A stretch of DNA of 64,000 nucleotides, from positions 186,001 to 250,000 of the forward strand of contig JBGAIM010000002.1 in NCBI GenBank assembly GCA_044225555.1. Direction: 5' to 3'. This DNA is from JADLHS01 sp044225555 (GTDB lineage: Bacteria > Verrucomicrobiota > Verrucomicrobiia > Limisphaerales > JADLHS01). The translations under genes and the position numbers were made by a program. Under the pieces are notes generated by a model that ran no database searches, was not told the DNA's origin, and saw only the letters and a program-made list of their open reading frames with translations. Positions 1 through 9,500 of the stretch are shown piece after piece (positions within the stretch are counted from its first letter, which is position 1; every line of letters starts with the position of its first letter).

Positions 1-1
1 C

Positions 2-1150
2 GGTGGCGGCGATCTCAATGATACTTGGATTTGGGATGGAACCAACTGGATACAGAAATCCCCCGCAAACCATCCACCAGCACTCCACGTATCCGGCATG
101 GCTTACGACAGTATCCGACAAGAAGTCGTTTTGTTTGGCGGCCTGCCCAAGACGGGAGGATACAATGAGACTTGGACTTGGAATGGAACCAACTGGTTTC
201 AGAAAAACCCTACCCTCAAACCAGCCCAGCGAGTTGAGCATTCGCTGGCCTTTGATCCAGCCAGGGGAAAGGCCGTGCTTTTCGGCGGCGATGTGCTCAC
301 TGGTTGGCTGGCTGATACCTGGCTATGGGATGGAACCAACTGGTCTTCCAGCGATATGACGCTTTCTTTGGCCGCATTGCCACCCACGGTCTTCGTGGGT
401 AGCAACCTGACCTACAGCGTGACCGTCACGAACAAAGGCCCGTCCCTTGCAGAAGAAGTGAAGCTGGTCGAGGAACTACCGGGATCGGTCGGGTTTATTT
501 CAGCGAGCGCAAGCCAAGGCAGTTGCAGCTATGCCGGTGGCGTGGTGACTTGCAACCTCGGTTCGGTGCCCGTCGGAACGAACATTGCCGTGACGCTTGT
601 AGTAACTCCACTGGCGCTTGGGACAATCACGAACACGACAACCGTCTTGTGCAGCGCAGAACTCAATCCCTCGAACAACATCGTCAAAGCGGTAACAACA
701 GTGGTGTCGCCGCCAATCGTGAATACACCTTTGACGAACCAAACTGTATCCGCTGGCGGCCAGATCATCCTCAACCTGGGTGTCACCGGTTCTGCGCCTT
801 TGACTTACCAGTGGTACTTTGGAACGAACCTTGTGGCCCAAACAACCTCACTGAGCTTGACGAATTTGGACTGGTCGCAGGCAGGATTCTACACCGTTGT
901 AGTCGGTAATCCTTATGGCAGCGTAACCAACACGGCCATTCTGAGCGTCAACGACCTGCACATGTATGCTGGCATTCGTATCGGCGGCGCCCAGGGCGCC
1001 AGCTACCGCATAGAAGCCCGCAACAGCTTGAGCACAAATGACACATGGCTCACGTTGACCAACTTTGCCTTACCCTACAGTCCGTTTCTGTTCATCGATG
1101 AAGATTCGCCGAACCATCCGCAGCGTTTCTATCAGGTGACTGCGCCATAG
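2..1150 (+). CDS. Secreted Kelch-like/DUF11/Ig-domain protein (5' end outside window)
   Basis: The frame is open from base 2, so the start lies to the left. The first part holds at least two and a half Kelch-like repeats of about 50 residues, each ending in DTW-W-DGTNW or ETWTWNGTNW and containing VLFGG. A DUF11-type domain follows (about 360-710; YSVTVTNKGPS is typical), then an Ig-like domain (about 715-950; LTYQWYFGTN, GFYTVVVGN). The last 60 residues (SYRIEARNSL, RFYQVTAP) resemble a C-terminal module common on secreted verrucomicrobial proteins. Such proteins are normally extracellular or surface bound. No enzyme motif is visible. The low-Lys, Thr/Asn-rich composition matches the giant protein downstream. 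Substrate or partner is unknown. Confidence 0.85.
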   Translation, partial: GGGDLNDTWIWDGTNWIQKSPANHPPALHVSGMAYDSIRQEVVLFGGLPKTGGYNETWTWNGTNWFQKNPTLKPAQRVEHSLAFDPARGKAVLFGGDVLTGWLADTWLWDGTNWSSSDMTLSLAALPPTVFVGSNLTYSVTVTNKGPSLAEEVKLVEELPGSVGFISASASQGSCSYAGGVVTCNLGSVPVGTNIAVTLVVTPLALGTITNTTTVLCSAELNPSNNIVKAVTTVVSPPIVNTPLTNQTVSAGGQIILNLGVTGSAPLTYQWYFGTNLVAQTTSLSLTNLDWSQAGFYTVVVGNPYGSVTNTAILSVNDLHMYAGIRIGGAQGASYRIEARNSLSTNDTWLTLTNFALPYSPFLFIDEDSPNHPQRFYQVTAP

Positions 1151-1174
1151 ATAACGTGAAGAACAGAAACTGCG

Positions 1175-1213
1175 GCGGGTCTTGGTGTCGGCCCATCGAC
1201 AACCGAGACCCGC
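1175..1213 (+). terminator. Probable hairpin terminator after the Kelch/DUF11 gene
   Basis: Inverted repeat 24 nt after the stop codon: left arm begins GCGGGTCTTGG, right arm ends CCGAGACCCGC, about 16 pairs with one bulge and the loop GCCCAT. There is no T-run after it, so it may be Rho-assisted or only an mRNA-stabilising hairpin. Confidence 0.45.
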
Positions 1214-1295
1214 TTGATGTATTGCGGGCCTTCCCAGCCTTTTCTGCTGCCAATTCTCGCGACTGGCGGCGGCATTTTCCCGAGCTTGCCTGCGC

Positions 1296-1424
1296 TTGAA
1301 CATTCTCGGCATCTCCGCGTTCTATCACGACAGCGCCGCGTGCTTGGCGCACGATGGCGTTATCGTCGCAGGCGCGCAATCCAGCGTCAAGAGTCTCCAA
1401 AGCTGCCTCGTGAACACCAGGTGA
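1296..1424 (+). pseudogene. N-terminal remnant of a NodU/CmcH-family carbamoyltransferase
   Basis: From a TTG (1296) the frame reads NILGISAFYHDSAACL, then AHDGVIVAGAQ, and stops at 1424 after 42 residues. The first 30 residues match the highly conserved start of carbamoyltransferases (usually about 580-620 residues), which use carbamoyl phosphate to modify sugars or antibiotics. After AGAQ the expected EERFTR motif is lost and the sequence looks non-coding. I read it as a stump left by deletion or a recombination breakpoint, not a functional gene. The family match is recognised by eye only. Confidence 0.6.
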
Positions 1425-1477
1425 ACGGTTCGCCGCACTGCCGAACCGCGCGACTTCGTCATTCGTAAGCGTTATGT

Positions 1478-1966
1478 TTACGATCCGAACGAAAAATTGC
1501 CCGGTCGGTTGTTGGCTCCCGTCGTACATCCTGTTGTTGTTTCTGACTCCTTTTTGCCCGTTGTGGTCGGCGACACCCGGCGGTTGGCGTGCGGCGGAAC
1601 TTGCCCCTTGCGGCGATTTTTTTCGCGCCAGTGGTCCACGATCGCATCCGACGCCCGGCTGAACCATTTTTCATCCCGACGCAAATCTTCCAGCGTGGCG
1701 GTCAGGAAGAATTTTTGCCCGTTGTGGGCCGGATGGCCGAGCGGACGCAGCAACCCTTTGGTGATGAGGGTGGAAATGTCATTCTCGCCAAATCCCAGCA
1801 GCCAGGCGGCCTCCTGCATCGTCACCCGCGCCGGCCTGAGCAACAGGCTCAAAAACTCTTTCACTTCTGGCTTCATCGGTTCCTCCAAGGGCAAATCCGG
1901 TTCAACTTCGGCCCCATCCGCCGCGCTGGCGCTGGGCCCGCCTGATTTCGGGGTATTGTCCTGCAC
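1478..1966 (-). CDS. Hypothetical protein with a MerR/excisionase-like helix-turn-helix
   Basis: 162 residues from a GTG start at 1966; no in-frame ATG lies just upstream. A disordered acidic N-terminus (about 30 residues, EPDLPLEEP) is followed by a segment of about 80 residues (MQEAAWLLGFGENDISTL, then an RPLG-HPAHNGQKFF wing). This looks like a winged helix-turn-helix of the kind that reads out as helix-turn-helix domain 17/excisionase. The tail is Thr/Ser rich. It is probably a DNA-binding protein of an accessory region. There is no obvious operon partner; the plus-strand neighbours are a pseudogene and non-coding DNA. The C-terminal 30 residues are low complexity and could be readthrough into non-coding DNA. 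Confidence 0.6.
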   Translation of the reverse strand: MQDNTPKSGGPSASAADGAEVEPDLPLEEPMKPEVKEFLSLLLRPARVTMQEAAWLLGFGENDISTLITKGLLRPLGHPAHNGQKFFLTATLEDLRRDEKWFSRASDAIVDHWREKNRRKGQVPPHANRRVSPTTTGKKESETTTGCTTGANNRPGNFSFGS

Positions 1967-2585
1967 GCACTGTGTTTTCCATCTTTAGCGAGCGCCAGGC
2001 CACTCACGATCTGCGGCGCTAGATGCAGTCGTCAGGTGCCAGCTTCCCGCAGTCGCTGGCACTGCAAGCTTCATTCGGACCTGCAAAATGTAAGTCTTCA
2101 TTTCCCAGCGACTTTAGCCGGAGCCGAAACCTGAGTTGCGCGATAATCGCACAACTTTTCGTTTCACTTTTCAGGCTCCGTTTCAGACTCGCTCCCACTT
2201 TCTGTCAGTATGCCCGAGCCAAAGCCTTCTGAGGTGTATCACGATCACAAAATGACGGGGTTCATCCTGTCGTGGAATTTACCCGAACTCGTGAATTGCT
2301 TTGTGCCGGTCGGGCACAAAGCCGCCGCATTGCGCGGTTGCCAGATGGATTTCTACCAGCCGTTACTCGTCCGACTGGAATAAGCGCGTTTGCGCTGCCT
2401 GGTGAAGACCGCTGCGGTATTCGCGCTCAACGCCCGACCTGATGCGGGTACCAATTGACCAGATTGGCAAGGTCAGCATTTGCCAACAGTGTGCTGAAGC
2501 ACCCCTGCACATATTTCGCTAGCGCACTTTCGCCTGCATTCCAATATCGCTTCGTGAGAGGACCGCAGTCCCACAGCCCAGTCCG
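1967..2585. other. Gene-poor spacer with one possible small ORF
   Basis: About 620 bp between two minus-strand regulator-like genes. Apart from the 57-codon frame at 2210-2383 and a perfect 10-bp inverted repeat inside it (GCTTTGTGCC at 2298-2307, GGCACAAAGC at 2313-2322), I see no coding signal, RNA gene or clear promoter here. Confidence 0.5.
2210..2383 (+). CDS. Possible 57-residue hypothetical protein
   Basis: ATG at 2210 opens a 57-codon frame (starts MPEPKPSEVYHDHKMTGFIL, ends QPLLVRLE) that stops at 2383. Composition is protein-like, with well-spread charged and hydrophobic residues, but no ribosome-binding site is visible upstream and no family is recognised. A perfect 10-bp hairpin (2298-2322) lies inside the frame. 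It may be a small DNA-mimic or regulator, or chance. Confidence 0.25.
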   Translation: MPEPKPSEVYHDHKMTGFILSWNLPELVNCFVPVGHKAAALRGCQMDFYQPLLVRLE

Positions 2586-2834
2586 CTAAGCAGGGCGGGC
2601 TTCGCCGCATAGAAAACCAATGGAGACTTTCAGGCAGCGCGCAATCGCGAGTAATTCATAGTCCGAAACGTTCCGGGTCCGATTCTCAATCCGGGAAATA
2701 GCCGCCTGATCGAGATGGACGCCGCGCGCTTTGACCCCGCGTGCCAATGCTGCCTGGGCCAGCGGCGGATTACGCCAGATGCGCGCGTCACGGATGCGCG
2801 GACCACATACGTTTTTGTATCGGGACTTCTTCAT
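2586..2834 (-). CDS. XRE-family helix-turn-helix protein (82 aa)
   Basis: A small single-domain protein: residues about 25-75 form a Cro/CI-type helix-turn-helix. AALARGVKARGVHLDQAAIS is helix 2-3, RIENRTRNVSDYELLAIARC is helix 4-5, and SIGFLCG is the usual end. Start ATG at 2834. The gene stands alone and faces away from the AraC-like gene at 2993. Solitary XRE proteins of this size are usually repressors of mobile elements or toxin-antitoxin genes; no partner is visible here. The DNA-binding fold is fairly certain; the target is unknown. Confidence 0.75.
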   Translation of the reverse strand: MKKSRYKNVCGPRIRDARIWRNPPLAQAALARGVKARGVHLDQAAISRIENRTRNVSDYELLAIARCLKVSIGFLCGEARPA

Positions 2835-2992
2835 TTACCGGCAGTTTAACAAACCAATTTGGTGACAATGTTGAAACAACATCATTCCCAGTTGACCCGG
2901 GGTTCGATGAGCACTATAGAATTCTTGTTGCTCACCTTAGTACGACGGCGGGCGGGTGCTGAGGGTTACGGGAAGAAAGGGACAATGTTTGC

Positions 2993-3376
2993 TTGAACAG
3001 TCGCCTGAATCACATCCAAGACTGGCCCGCCTTGGCCAAGGCTTGTGGCTATTGCGCCACGCGCCTCGCGCGGCAGTGCCGGGTTTCCCCGAGACAGTTA
3101 GAGCGATTCTTTCTGGCGACCTTTGCCCAGCCACCTCACCAGTGGCTGCATGAATTGCGCTTACGCCGCGCCGTGGAACTGCTGATGGACGGAGCTTCGG
3201 CCAAGGAAACGGCGACCGAACTCAATTACAAGGATGCCGCCCACTTCACGCACGATTTCAAGAAACGTTTTGGGGTTGCTCCCAGCCGTTATCTGTCCGC
3301 GCATAAGCTGCATTGTCTTTCACCGGCAGAGGCAAATGTCGCATTTAGACAAGTAATGTCGCGTTTTGACAAGTAA
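2993..3376 (+). CDS. AraC-family DNA-binding domain protein (C-terminal domain only)
   Basis: 127 residues from a TTG at 2993; GGAAG at 2971-2975 and the TTG are the only plausible signals, because an ATG at 2985 runs straight into a stop. Residues about 20-105 are a double helix-turn-helix of the AraC/XylS type (CRVSPRQLERFF; LRLRRAVELL; AAHFTHDFKKRFGVAPSRY). The usual N-terminal sensor domain is missing, so it is a stand-alone HTH or a truncated gene. The last 14 codons are made of a 20-bp tandem repeat (3335-3377), suggesting the 3' end was replaced by repeat DNA. Confidence 0.75.
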   Translation: MNSRLNHIQDWPALAKACGYCATRLARQCRVSPRQLERFFLATFAQPPHQWLHELRLRRAVELLMDGASAKETATELNYKDAAHFTHDFKKRFGVAPSRYLSAHKLHCLSPAEANVAFRQVMSRFDK

Positions 3377-3377
3377 T
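3335..3377 (+). repeat. Tandem 20-bp repeat at the 3' end of the AraC-like gene
   Basis: Copy 1 is AATGTCGCATTTAGACAAGT (3335-3354) and copy 2 AATGTCGCGTTTTGACAAGT (3355-3374), 18 of 20 identical, followed by the first 3 bases of a third copy. Short multiple terminal repeats of this kind are typical of transposon ends such as those of the IS21 family, but no transposase is adjacent. Confidence 0.7.
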
Positions 3378-3585
3378 TGTTCTTCTCTTAGGCGGAACTC
3401 CGTGCTGTAGTCGTCCGTAGTCGTAACAGGTTCTTTAACGGACGAAAGAATTCTGATCGTGTCCCGCTCATTGAGGGCTGCCGTTCTTCAGGGTCTTTTT
3501 TCCAGAGCAGTTTAACCGGGACCAACTCAGGGTGGGTGGTTGTTGCTGGCGCCTCCAGGGCTGATTCCAACGGGTGAGGAATCGA

Positions 3586-6500
3586 ATGAAAACCATATTG
3601 TTTCTTTCTCTCGCAGCATTCGCTTTCGCTGCACACGCACAAGACGAAGCCAGCCGCCTGAATGAATCCCCAATCGATCATCGGAGCACGGCAGCCCCGT
3701 ATTCTGTGATTGAGCGCGGGGCGCACCACCGAGTTTGGGCGAGCGTGACTTGGGAGACGAACAAACTTGGTTGGGGCGTGGCACGCACCAATTCGTACAC
3801 CGAGTTGGCGACCGGGATGCACTATTTGAGTGAAAAGAGCGAATGGACGGAGAGCCGCGAGGAAATTGAAATCCTGCCCAAAGATGCGGGGGCGGTCGCC
3901 CGGCAGGGTCAGCACAAGGTGATCTTCCCGCCGGATATTTATGATGGCGCCATCCAAATGTATTTGCCGGATGGCCAATGCCTCCGGTCACGAGTCCTCG
4001 GATTGAGTTACTACGATGTGGCCAGTGGCAAGAGTGTGCTGATTGCGGAGACCACCAACAGCGTTGGCGAACTGCATGGCCGCAACGTGGTGATCTACCC
4101 GGACGTGTTCACGGATTTCCGGGCCAGTTTGCGGCTGACGTACACCAAATCGGGCTTTGAGCAGGACATTATCATGATGGAGCAACCGCCCTCATGCAAA
4201 GAGTGGGGCATGGATCCCGCGACGACCAAATTGCAGGTCCTCACCGAGTTTTTTGATCCGCCGCAACCCAGCAAACGCGAGCTACCGGTGACAGATTCAA
4301 AAGGGAATTCAGTGCTCGATGAACTGCTCGACTTCCCGGGCAACATACAGATGGGCTTTGGGAAGGCATTCTCATTGATGTCAGGGGCGTCGGCAGAGGA
4401 AATCCCTGTCCAGAAGCAATGGCTAAAGATGGAGGGCCGTGATTTTTTGGTGGAACAAGTCGAGGTCAGCGCCATTGAGAAGGAACTGGAGTTACTACCG
4501 CGCGGGGCGTCCCTGTCGCCGGGCACGAATGCCGTGCGCACGGTGCGCCTGGGCAACCCATCGTTGCCGACCCGGCGTCAGGCGAGCACGACCAACAAGC
4601 CGATGCGGATGGCCCAAGTGACTGCGTCGGCTCGCGCCTTCGTGCTGGATTACCTACTGACATTGAACACGTCATCACAGAGCAACTACGTGTTTAAGGG
4701 CGACACCACCTATTATCTCTCCGGCAATGTCATCCTCTACGGAACTAACACGACTTTCGAGGGCGGCACGGTTCTCAAATATACCAATAACGTAACGCTG
4801 ACCGTCAATGCGCCCGTGAGTTGGCTGGCGGACAGCTATCGGCCGGTGATCATGGTCGCCCGCGATGATAACTCGGTTGGCGAGACGATTTCCGGCTCCA
4901 GCGGCAATCCCAGCACTAACTTCTACGCCGCCAGTGCGCTGTATTTCAACGCGGCGGTGGCGAACACCAATCTGGTTCTGCGGAACTTGCGGGTGGCCAA
5001 CGCGACTCGCGGCATTGCGATCAACACCAGAGCGGGGCACGTCCTCAGCCACGTGCAACTCCTGAATTGCGCTTACGGGCTGGCGCTGACCAATGCCGAG
5101 GTGAGTCTCCGCAACGCGTTAATGTACCTGGTGCGCACCAATTTCACCGGCAGCAGTTCCACCGGAAGAGTAGAACACCTGACCTCCCACCAGACGACTC
5201 GCATCAACGGAAACATCGGCGCCAATCTGTTTATCACGAACAGCCTATTTGCGGCAGCGACCACGACCAATACGAGCACATTCACGAGCGTTAACAATCG
5301 TACCAATTCTGCATCCACCGGAATTTTCACCAATGTCGGGGCTGGCTTCCACTACTTGGTGACAGGCAGCACCAACCGGAACGTCGGCACCACGAACATC
5401 AATGCCGCGCTGCTCGCCGAATTGAAGAAGCTGACGACCTATCCGCCGCTGGTCTATTCCAACCTGACCTTTTCGACCGCGACAAACTTCAATCCGCAGT
5501 TGGGCATCCGTGACACCAGCACTAATGATCTGCCGGACATCGGCTACCACTACGACCCGCTTGATTACGTGTTCAACAATGTCACGTTGAGCGCGTCGCT
5601 CACGCTGACCAATGGCGTGGCGATCGGGTTGATGGGTTCCTACGGGTTGAATCTCGCCAGCGGATCGGCTCTGCAAAGTATCACCGTGCCGCCGATGCTC
5701 AACCGGGTGGTCCGCTACAGCACGGCTCAAGAACAGGCGACCACTGGACTGGGCGGTTCAACCTTCCTGCAACTGGCCGCCTCGTCTTATCCGAATCTGG
5801 ACTTTCGCTTTACCGATTTCATGCTCGGCCAGGGCAACCAAGGCATGTGGATCGATGTTCAAGGCACATTCCGGTTTGCGTCCCTGACACTCCGGGACTG
5901 CCAGGCCCGAAATAGTATTGTGACCGTAGCCCAGGGCACCCAAGCCGCCAGCACCGTGGCGTTGACGAACAACATCTTCGAACGATGTGCCATCACCTTC
6001 TATCCTCACACCTACGGTAGCGGCTATTTCTCGCCAATCTATCTGCGATGCTACAACAACCTGTTCCGCGGCGGCAACGCGAACATCTGGTTTAGCACGC
6101 CGATCGAAACGACCTTCAATTGGCTCATCCAGGACAATTTATTCGACGGTACCAGCCTCTATTTCAGTGATCCCACGGGCGGCTACTTGGTGACCTGCTC
6201 GCACAACGGGTTCACCTCCGGCACGAGCAACCCGCTCGGGGGGTCGAACAACAAGACCGGGCTGTTGGCAGATTATCAAAACGGGTCGCTGGGTGGGTTC
6301 TATTATCCCGCCAGTGGCGGCGCGAGCAGCTTGGCCGCGCTAATTGGCGCCGGCAGCCGCAACGCCGATGCAGCGGGATTGTACCACTACACCACCACGA
6401 CCAATCAAGTGAAGGAGACGAATTCCGTCGTGGACATCGGCTTCCACTATGTGGCCGTTAATGCCAGCGGCCAGCCTTACGACTTCGATGGCGATGGCGT

Positions 6501-9500
6501 GCCGGATTACGTGGAAGATGCCAACGGCAACGGCACGGTGGACGCGGGCGAAACCGAGTGGCGTGTCGTCATTACCAATCAACCACAATCACAGGCCATC
6601 GTCGCGGGGAACAGTGTCACTTTCACCGTCGGGGCTACGGGCACTCCGCTGTATTACCAATGGCTGTTCAACGGCACCAACGCTATCGCCGGGGCGACGA
6701 GCAGTTCATACACGATTAGTTCGGTGGCCGCGACCAATGCCGGGGTTTACAGCGTCATTGTAAGCAATGCCAACGGTATGGTGGTTAGTTCCAACGCAAC
6801 ACTGACCGTCACTTGCCTTTCAGCCTCCAGCGGCTTGGCCGCGTGGTGGCAGGCGGAGAGTAATGCGGTGGATACGATTGGCGGATTGGCTGGCACCCTG
6901 AGTTCGGGGGCGAGCTACACGACTGGTCAAGCCGGGACCGCTTTTCGTTTCGACGGCACGAATGGAGTCGTGCAAATCCCCGACTCGCCGACGCTATGTC
7001 CCACGAATTTCACCATTGAGACGTGGGTGAAGTTTGATTCGCTCGATTCGGCACGCAGTGGCGGCGCGTGGGCGGGGATTCAACTGATGTTACTTAAGCA
7101 GACGCCGACCAATACGGATTGGGGCAGTTTCAGCCTGGATAAAAATCGAACGGGTAACGGAACGGGTAATGGCGATTACTTTGAATTCAATGTCACGTCC
7201 GCGACGGGTTCCAACATCTGGATTCAATCCTCCCCGACAATTCAGACAGGCGTTTGGTATCACGTCGCCGGTGTACGCGGCTCAAACTACATCCAGCTCT
7301 ATGTCAATGGTCAGTTCATCGCGCAATCCAATGCCTTTACCGCGCAGTCGTACGGTTATCAACCGCTCCAGCTCGGCTCCTCAGGCAACACGGCTTTCGA
7401 CGGCAAACTGAAAGGCTCGCTCGACGAGATCGGTCTTTATCATCGCGTCCTTTCCTCGAACGAAATCGCCGCGATCTACAAGGCGGGTAGCGTTGGCCGC
7501 TGTCCGCCGCCGCTTTCAATCGCGGTGGTGAACCCGGCGAACGGTGACACGCTCATTTCTCCCGTCCAACCGACCTTGTCCGCCCGCGTCTTAGGTCAGC
7601 TTGGTGTCGTAGCGAACGTAGCGTTCTTCTCCAACGGCAACAAAATCGGAGACTCGGCGAGTGGCACGAATGGATATTACTCGCTGGTCTGGACCAACCC
7701 GCCCGCAACCAACGGCGCTTTGACCGCAGTGGTTACGGATAACTCGGGGATCAACACAACCTCTCCGGTGGTGAATGTCACCATTACAGCCGGTTCTTTT
7801 GTCAAAGGCATCAACCTGAATGGGGTCGCCGTTTCAATTGAAGGCAACCAGTGGTTGAGTTATCAAGCGGCGACCAACGCGGGGTTGACGATCAGCACCA
7901 ATGTCACTACGGCGGTTCGCACGAATGTGTGGCTGGTCCCGCCCGGTGACACCAATGTCCAGCACATGCTCCAGACGATGCTGATCCGGCAGCGGTTGCC
8001 TTCAACAAATGTTCCAACCCAGTTCATTTACAGCAAGCCCAGTGCTTACGACCGACTGGCCACGTTGACCAATGTCCCGCCTGGCTACACCGTCACGAAT
8101 CTCCAGTATCGTGCTTGGTGTGTGGAATACGGCACGCTCGACCCCACCGGATTTTATTCCGCCAGTTCGTATTACTCCTACGGCGCACCTGATCCGCGTT
8201 TCCCGCATCGCAGCTACAACCAGGTGAACTACATCTTGAACAACAAAACCAACGCGTCGCTGAGAGACATCCAACTTGCCATCTGGACGGTGTTGGGGAC
8301 CGACCCGTCCGTCTTCGGCTCGCCGGACAATTTGGCGACGTATCAACAACTCACCAACAACGCGACCTTGTATGGTGCGGATTTTGTTCCTGGGCCAAAC
8401 CAAATCAGCGGCGTCATTCTGGAAGCCACGAACACCGCGATGGCGCAACCAATCCTGATCGAAATACAAGGCACAAACAAACCCATCAGCTTCACCCTGT
8501 CGCAAACCCTCACCAACGGGAGCTACTCCACCTACCTTTGGCTCGCCGAACACGAAGCCAGCCACGTACACGCTCTGGACGTGAAGCTTCAGGGAACCAC
8601 CGTGGCCACCAACATCGGCGACTTGGAGTTGGCCCAATGGCGCAAGTTCGGGCCGTACGCTGCGAGCGTGACCAACGGCGTCTTGACCATGGAAATCATC
8701 AGCCCCGCCAAAGGCGACCCGTTATTGATGGGACTGACGATTCATACAACCAACTCGGTTGTTACCGATCAACTCACAGTCGCGATCGTTTCGCCCACCA
8801 ACAACCACTCGATGCTCGCTCGCGATACGGTGGCGATCAGTGCGTCGGCATTCTCAGCAAGCACCAACATCACATGGGTGCAGTTCTTTGCCGGCACCAA
8901 CAGTGCGTCCAGCAACGCGTTGGGTTATGCCGTTTCGCCGAACGCGAATGGGTTATTTGCAGTGGATTGGACGCCGATTGGAGGTGGAACCTACACCTTG
9001 ACCGCGAAAGCCGCCGATAGTCGGGGCTCCAACGCCATTTCCGCTCCCGTGACCGTCACGGTCCGCAGCCGGCCAACAGTGATCATTACCAACCCAGTCA
9101 GTGAAACCGTGCTGGGGCCGGCATTGTTCAATGTCGCCATCAACGCTAACGCTTCAGCAACGGGGGCAACGATCACCAATGTGTCCTACTATCACGGAAC
9201 AAACTTCATCGCTTCATCCGCCAGTGCCCCGAGTTATGGCATCACTTGGAGCAACGTCGCTGCTGGCAATTACACGCTGACAGCACGGGCAACGGACAGC
9301 ACGGGCGCAACTGCCGCTTCCCATCCAGTCGAAATCCAAGTGATCGCTGCCAACCAGCGACCGGTAGTCGATGCAGGATCAGACACGACGATCCGATTGC
9401 CGAATTCAGTGCTCTTGGCTGGGTTGGTGTCGGATGACGGTTTGCCCCTCGCAAGTCCAGTTGCCATTCGGTGGACCAACATAGCGAAACCATCGGGCAG

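Noticed and set aside
3..359. Open frame overlapping the first gene
   Set aside because: It is a shadow of the Kelch-like repeats in another frame; the true frame is open from base 2 and has domain structure.
1419..1430. 12-mer AGGTGAACGGTT also found at 17543
   Set aside because: Many chance 12-mer pairs are expected in 64 kb and the flanks do not match.
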